A stretch of DNA of 7,841 bases, from positions 1-7,841 of the forward strand of contig DNCF01000209.1 of assembly GCA_003484545.1 (NCBI GenBank), given 5' to 3'. The position numbers and the translations under genes were made by a program. This stretch comes from Massilia sp. GTDB lineage: Bacteria > Pseudomonadota > Gammaproteobacteria > Burkholderiales > Burkholderiaceae_D. Below are positions 5,074-7,841 of the stretch, piece by piece (position 1 is the stretch's first letter; every line of letters begins with the position of its first letter). The notes under the pieces were generated by a model. That model did no database searches, was not told where the DNA came from, and saw only the letters and a program-made list of their open reading frames with translations.

Positions 5074-6745
5074 CCTCCTGACCAACGCCCTGATCTACCT
5101 GGCCGCCGCCGTGGTCGCGGTGCCGCTCGCCAAGCGGCTGGGACTGGGCGCCGTGCTCGGCTACCTGCTGGCGGGGATGGCGATCGGCCCCTGGGGCTTT
5201 GGCCTGATCCGCGAAGTCGAGGACATCCTGCATTTCTCCGAGTTCGGCGTGGTCCTGCTGCTGTTCCTGATCGGCCTGGAACTCGAGCCCGAGCGCCTGT
5301 GGTCGCTGCGGCGCCAGATCTTCGGCTGGGGCACGGCCCAGGTGCTGCTGGTCGCAGGCGCCCTGTTCGGCGCCGCCCTGCTGGCCGGGATCGACTGGCG
5401 CGTGGCGCTGATCGCCGCCCTCGGGCTGTCGCTCTCGTCGACCGCGATCGCGCTGGCCACCCTGGGCGAGCGCAACCTGATGGCCACCCCGGCCGGCCAG
5501 GCCGGTTTCGCCCTGCTGCTGTTCCAGGACATCGCCGCGATCCCGATGATCGCCCTGGTGCCGGTGCTGGGCGTGGCCGCCGTCGACCATGCCGACGGGG
5601 CCGGCTGGCTCCAGGCGGCCCGGGTCGGCGCCGTCATTCTCGGCCTGGTGGTCGGCGGGCGCTACCTGGTGCGCCCGGCCCTGCGCATCATCGCCAAGTC
5701 CGGCATGCGCGAGATCTTCACCGCGTTCGCCCTGCTGCTGGTGATCGCCATCTCGCTGCTGATGCAGTGGGTCGGCATGTCGATGGCGCTGGGCGCCTTC
5801 ATGGCCGGCGTACTGCTGGCCGATTCCGAATACCGCCACGCGCTGGAGACCGACCTCGAGCCCTTCAAGGGCCTGCTGCTCGGCCTGTTCTTCATCGCCG
5901 TCGGCATGTCGGTCGACTTCGGGGTCTTCCTGTCGAAGCCCTGGCTGATCCTCGGCCTGGTGCTGGGGTTCCTGGCGATCAAGCTGGCGGTGCTGTTCGC
6001 GCTGTCGTTCCGGTTCGGCATCGCGCGCGGCCAGCGCTGGCTGTTCGCCTTCCTGCTCTCGCAGGGCGGCGAGTTCGCCTTCGTGGTGTTCGGCGCGGCG
6101 GCCACCGCCCGCGTGTTCGCGCCCGAGACCGGCTCGATCCTGGTGGCGGTGGTGGCCCTGTCGATGGTCTCGACGCCGCTGCTGCTGGTCTTGTACGACA
6201 AGGTGCTGGAGCCGCGCTACCGCGGCCAGAACCGGCGCGAACCGGACGCCATCGACGCCAACGAGGGCCACGTCATCATCGCCGGTTTCGGGCGCTTCGG
6301 CCAGATCATCGGCCGCCTCCTGATCGCCAACCGCGTCAAGCTGACTGTGCTCGACCACGACCCCGACCAGATCGAGCTGCTGCGCCGCTTCGGCCTGAAG
6401 GTGTTCTACGGCGACGCCACCCGCGTCGACCTGCTGCACGCGGCCGGCGCGGAACTGGTATTGTCCGGCCACGACCACGACTACGAACGCTTCGCGCCGC
6501 AGGACGCCGACGGCAACCTGGACCGCGCGCGCGGCATGCGCCAGTTCGTGGTCGGCACCGGCGGCGCCTACGCCACGCCGTTCCTGCTGACCGTTAAACA
6601 CAGCGAAGCGCGCGACGCCAGCCGCAACGGCGTGCTGCGCCTGCGCCTGCGCGCGGACGGCTACGACTGGGAATTCCTGGAAGCGACCCCACCTTCCCTG
6701 CCGAACGCATCGCCGCCCGACCATGGCAGCGCCGCCTGCCATTGA
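5063..6745 (+). CDS. kefC: KefC-type K+/H+ antiporter with C-terminus replaced by a metallophosphoesterase tail
   Basis: A 560-residue ORF. Residues 1 to about 385 form the CPA2 membrane domain, with roughly 12 hydrophobic segments and the signature LFQDIAAIP (Q155-D156) of Kef proteins. From about 400 the cytoplasmic TrkA-N/RCK Rossmann domain begins: GFGRFG at 408-413, LDHDPD at 430-435 and YGDATR ending at 454, very close to E. coli KefC. After A461-G462-A463-E464 the homology stops. Residues 465-560 instead read as the end of a calcineurin-like phosphoesterase (GHDHDYER at 469-476, VGTGG, GYDWEF, terminal GSAACH). The second half of the RCK fold and the C-terminal regulatory segment that binds glutathione are missing. 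ATG 5063 is fixed by the membrane domain start and the 11-nt overlap with kefF. The antiporter part could still insert in the membrane, but gating would be altered or lost. It is either a true fusion or an assembly join. Confidence 0.85.
   Translation: MDHSLLTNALIYLAAAVVAVPLAKRLGLGAVLGYLLAGMAIGPWGFGLIREVEDILHFSEFGVVLLLFLIGLELEPERLWSLRRQIFGWGTAQVLLVAGALFGAALLAGIDWRVALIAALGLSLSSTAIALATLGERNLMATPAGQAGFALLLFQDIAAIPMIALVPVLGVAAVDHADGAGWLQAARVGAVILGLVVGGRYLVRPALRIIAKSGMREIFTAFALLLVIAISLLMQWVGMSMALGAFMAGVLLADSEYRHALETDLEPFKGLLLGLFFIAVGMSVDFGVFLSKPWLILGLVLGFLAIKLAVLFALSFRFGIARGQRWLFAFLLSQGGEFAFVVFGAAATARVFAPETGSILVAVVALSMVSTPLLLVLYDKVLEPRYRGQNRREPDAIDANEGHVIIAGFGRFGQIIGRLLIANRVKLTVLDHDPDQIELLRRFGLKVFYGDATRVDLLHAAGAELVLSGHDHDYERFAPQDADGNLDRARGMRQFVVGTGGAYATPFLLTVKHSEARDASRNGVLRLRLRADGYDWEFLEATPPSLPNASPPDHGSAACH
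6443..6745 (+). pseudogene. Remnant of a metallophosphoesterase gene fused in frame to kefC
   Basis: From the junction (bases 6443-6454, coding AGAE) to the stop TGA at 6743-6745, the reading frame encodes the C-terminal ~96 residues of a secreted calcineurin-like phosphoesterase (acid/alkaline phosphatase type). Only the last metal-binding motif, GHxH within SGHDHDYERFAPQ, is present, followed by RGMRQFVVGTGG, NGVLRLRLRADGYDWEF and the GSAACH end. The earlier metal motifs (DxH, GDxxD, GNHE) and the signal peptide are absent, so this piece cannot be an active phosphatase alone. Other frames after the junction do not continue KefC, so a simple frameshift does not explain it. Confidence 0.75.
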
Positions 6746-6769
6746 ACCATCACACCCTGGAGTACCTGC

Positions 6770-7841
6770 ATGAAAACCCGACCGCTGTTCGCCGCATCGC
6801 TGCTGCTGGCCGCATTGAATAGCGCCGGCGCGCAACCCGGCGGAGCCGCGTTGCACGCCGTCCCCGTCGACGTGCCCCACATCGCCTTCGACAAGTACAC
6901 CCTGCCCAACGGCCTGCAGGTGATCCTGGTCGAGGACAAGCGCCTGCCGCTGGTGGCGGTGAACGTCTGGTACCACGTCGGCCCGGCCAACGAGGCGCCG
7001 GGGCTGGCCGGTTTCGCCCACCTGTTCGAGCACATGATGTTCGCCGGCAGCAAGCACCTGCCGCGCGGCCTGGCCGACCGCCTGCTGGAAGGCGCCGGCG
7101 CCACCGACAGCAACGGCGGCACCGGCTACGACAGCACCAGCTACTACGACACCGTGCCCTCGAACCAGCTCGAACTGGCCCTGTGGGTCCATGCCGACCG
7201 CATGGGCTACCTGCTCGACGTGCTGGACCAGAAGGCCCTGACCAACCAGCAGGACGTGGTGCGCAACGAACGCCGCGAGACGGTGGAGAACGAACCCTAC
7301 GGGATCGTCGAGGAAGCGCTGAACCACGCGCTGTTCCCGCCGGAGCACCCGTATTACGCCTCGGTGATCGGCTCGCATGCCGACATCCAGAGCGCGAAAC
7401 TGGCCGACGTGCGCGAGTTCTTCATGCGCTACTACGGTCCGAACAACGCCAGCATCGTGATCGCCGGCGATATCGACAAGGTGAAGACCCGCGCCCTGGT
7501 GGCGAAGTACTTCGGCGGCCTGAAGCGCGGCCCCGAGGTGGCGCGCCCGAAGATCGTCACGCCGCCGATCGCGGCCGAGCGCCGACTCACCGTGCCGGAC
7601 CGGGTCGAACTGGCGCGCGTCTATATGGGCTGGCTCACGCCGCCGGCCTACCAGCCGGACGACGCCGAACTGGCGGTGGCGGCCCAGATCCTCGCCGGCG
7701 GCAAGTCGAGCCGGCTGTACAAGTCGCTGGTGTACGAGCGCCAGATCGCCCAGGACGTCGATGCCGACCAGGATGCGCGCGCCCTGGTCTCGACCTTCCT
7801 GGTCGAGGTGACGGCGCGCGCCGGCCACACCCCGGCGGAAC
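6770..7841 (+). CDS. Secreted M16 (pitrilysin/PqqL-type) zinc metallopeptidase, N-terminal part
   Basis: The first 357 codons of an M16 peptidase; the gene runs off the window. A signal peptide covers residues 1-21 (AGA before QPGG), so it acts in the periplasm or outside. The M16 zinc motif HxxEH is intact as H84-LF-E87-H88 in AHLFEHMMF. The downstream acidic ligand is probably E167 in RNERRETVENEPYG. The second M16 subdomain begins around residues 220-250 (NNASIVIAGDID) and the RVYMGWLTP segment follows. This is therefore the catalytic type of subunit; in many bacteria a second, inactive M16 gene with the R/Y pair follows. ATG 6770 has GGAG (6759-6762) 7 nt upstream and lies 24 nt after the previous stop, so it may share that transcript. 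The substrate is unknown. Confidence 0.92.
   Translation, partial: MKTRPLFAASLLLAALNSAGAQPGGAALHAVPVDVPHIAFDKYTLPNGLQVILVEDKRLPLVAVNVWYHVGPANEAPGLAGFAHLFEHMMFAGSKHLPRGLADRLLEGAGATDSNGGTGYDSTSYYDTVPSNQLELALWVHADRMGYLLDVLDQKALTNQQDVVRNERRETVENEPYGIVEEALNHALFPPEHPYYASVIGSHADIQSAKLADVREFFMRYYGPNNASIVIAGDIDKVKTRALVAKYFGGLKRGPEVARPKIVTPPIAAERRLTVPDRVELARVYMGWLTPPAYQPDDAELAVAAQILAGGKSSRLYKSLVYERQIAQDVDADQDARALVSTFLVEVTARAGHTPAE

Noticed and set aside
6443..6745. Active metallophosphoesterase
   Set aside because: Only the last GHxH metal motif is present; the other metal-binding motifs and the signal peptide are missing.
6443..6745. Simple frameshift or sequencing error ending KefC early
   Set aside because: Neither other forward frame after 6454 continues KefC, and the in-frame sequence is a recognisable different protein family.
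4736..7828. Open frame of more than 1000 codons on the minus strand
   Set aside because: It lies antisense to kefF, kefC and the M16 gene, and its translation is a run of His, Gln, Arg, Gly and Ala with no domain. This is the usual shadow of high-GC codon bias on the opposite strand.

Overview
The window is high-GC DNA with dense, GC-ending codon use. It looks like a beta-proteobacterium, most likely from the Oxalobacteraceae (Massilia/Duganella-type). That placement is an inference from the bkd-type E2/E3 genes, a PEP-CTERM protein, small paralogous outer-membrane barrels and a kefF-kefC pair; no rRNA or other marker gene is present. All genes I can support lie on the + strand.

Layout. (1) 1-1806: the end of a branched-chain 2-oxoacid dehydrogenase operon, with the E2 C-terminus (bkdB, cut by the window edge) followed after 4 nt by the E3 lipoamide dehydrogenase (lpdV), then hairpins. 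(2) 1933-4127: three envelope genes, each with its own promoter and a hairpin terminator: a small beta-barrel protein, a PEP-CTERM protein, and a second barrel paralogous to the first. The PEP-CTERM gene has a textbook sigma-54 control region: a near-perfect -24/-12 element, a perfect IHF consensus match upstream of it, and an inverted repeat at enhancer distance. The two barrel genes instead have extended -10 sigma-70 promoters. The second barrel's mRNA would begin almost exactly at a perfect 9-bp hairpin. (3) 4179-4361: a short unrecognised ORF. (4) 4504-6745: kefF overlapping a kefC-like gene by 11 nt. (5) 6770-end: the N-terminal half of a secreted M16 zinc peptidase.

The strongest anomaly is in the kefC-like gene. 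Residues 1 to about 464 are a normal KefC membrane domain plus the first half of its nucleotide-binding (RCK/TrkA-N) domain. At a short Ala-Gly-Ala-Glu stretch the frame then passes, without a stop, into the C-terminal end of a calcineurin-like metallophosphoesterase (GHDHDYER motif onward). The regulatory half of KefC and the N-terminal catalytic part of the phosphatase are both absent. This is either a real in-frame deletion fusion or an assembly chimera.

The second main observation is the complete sigma-54 regulatory module in front of the PEP-CTERM gene. It fits the known link between exosortase-sorted surface proteins and RpoN-dependent regulation. I see no CRISPR array, insertion sequence, tRNA or rRNA.
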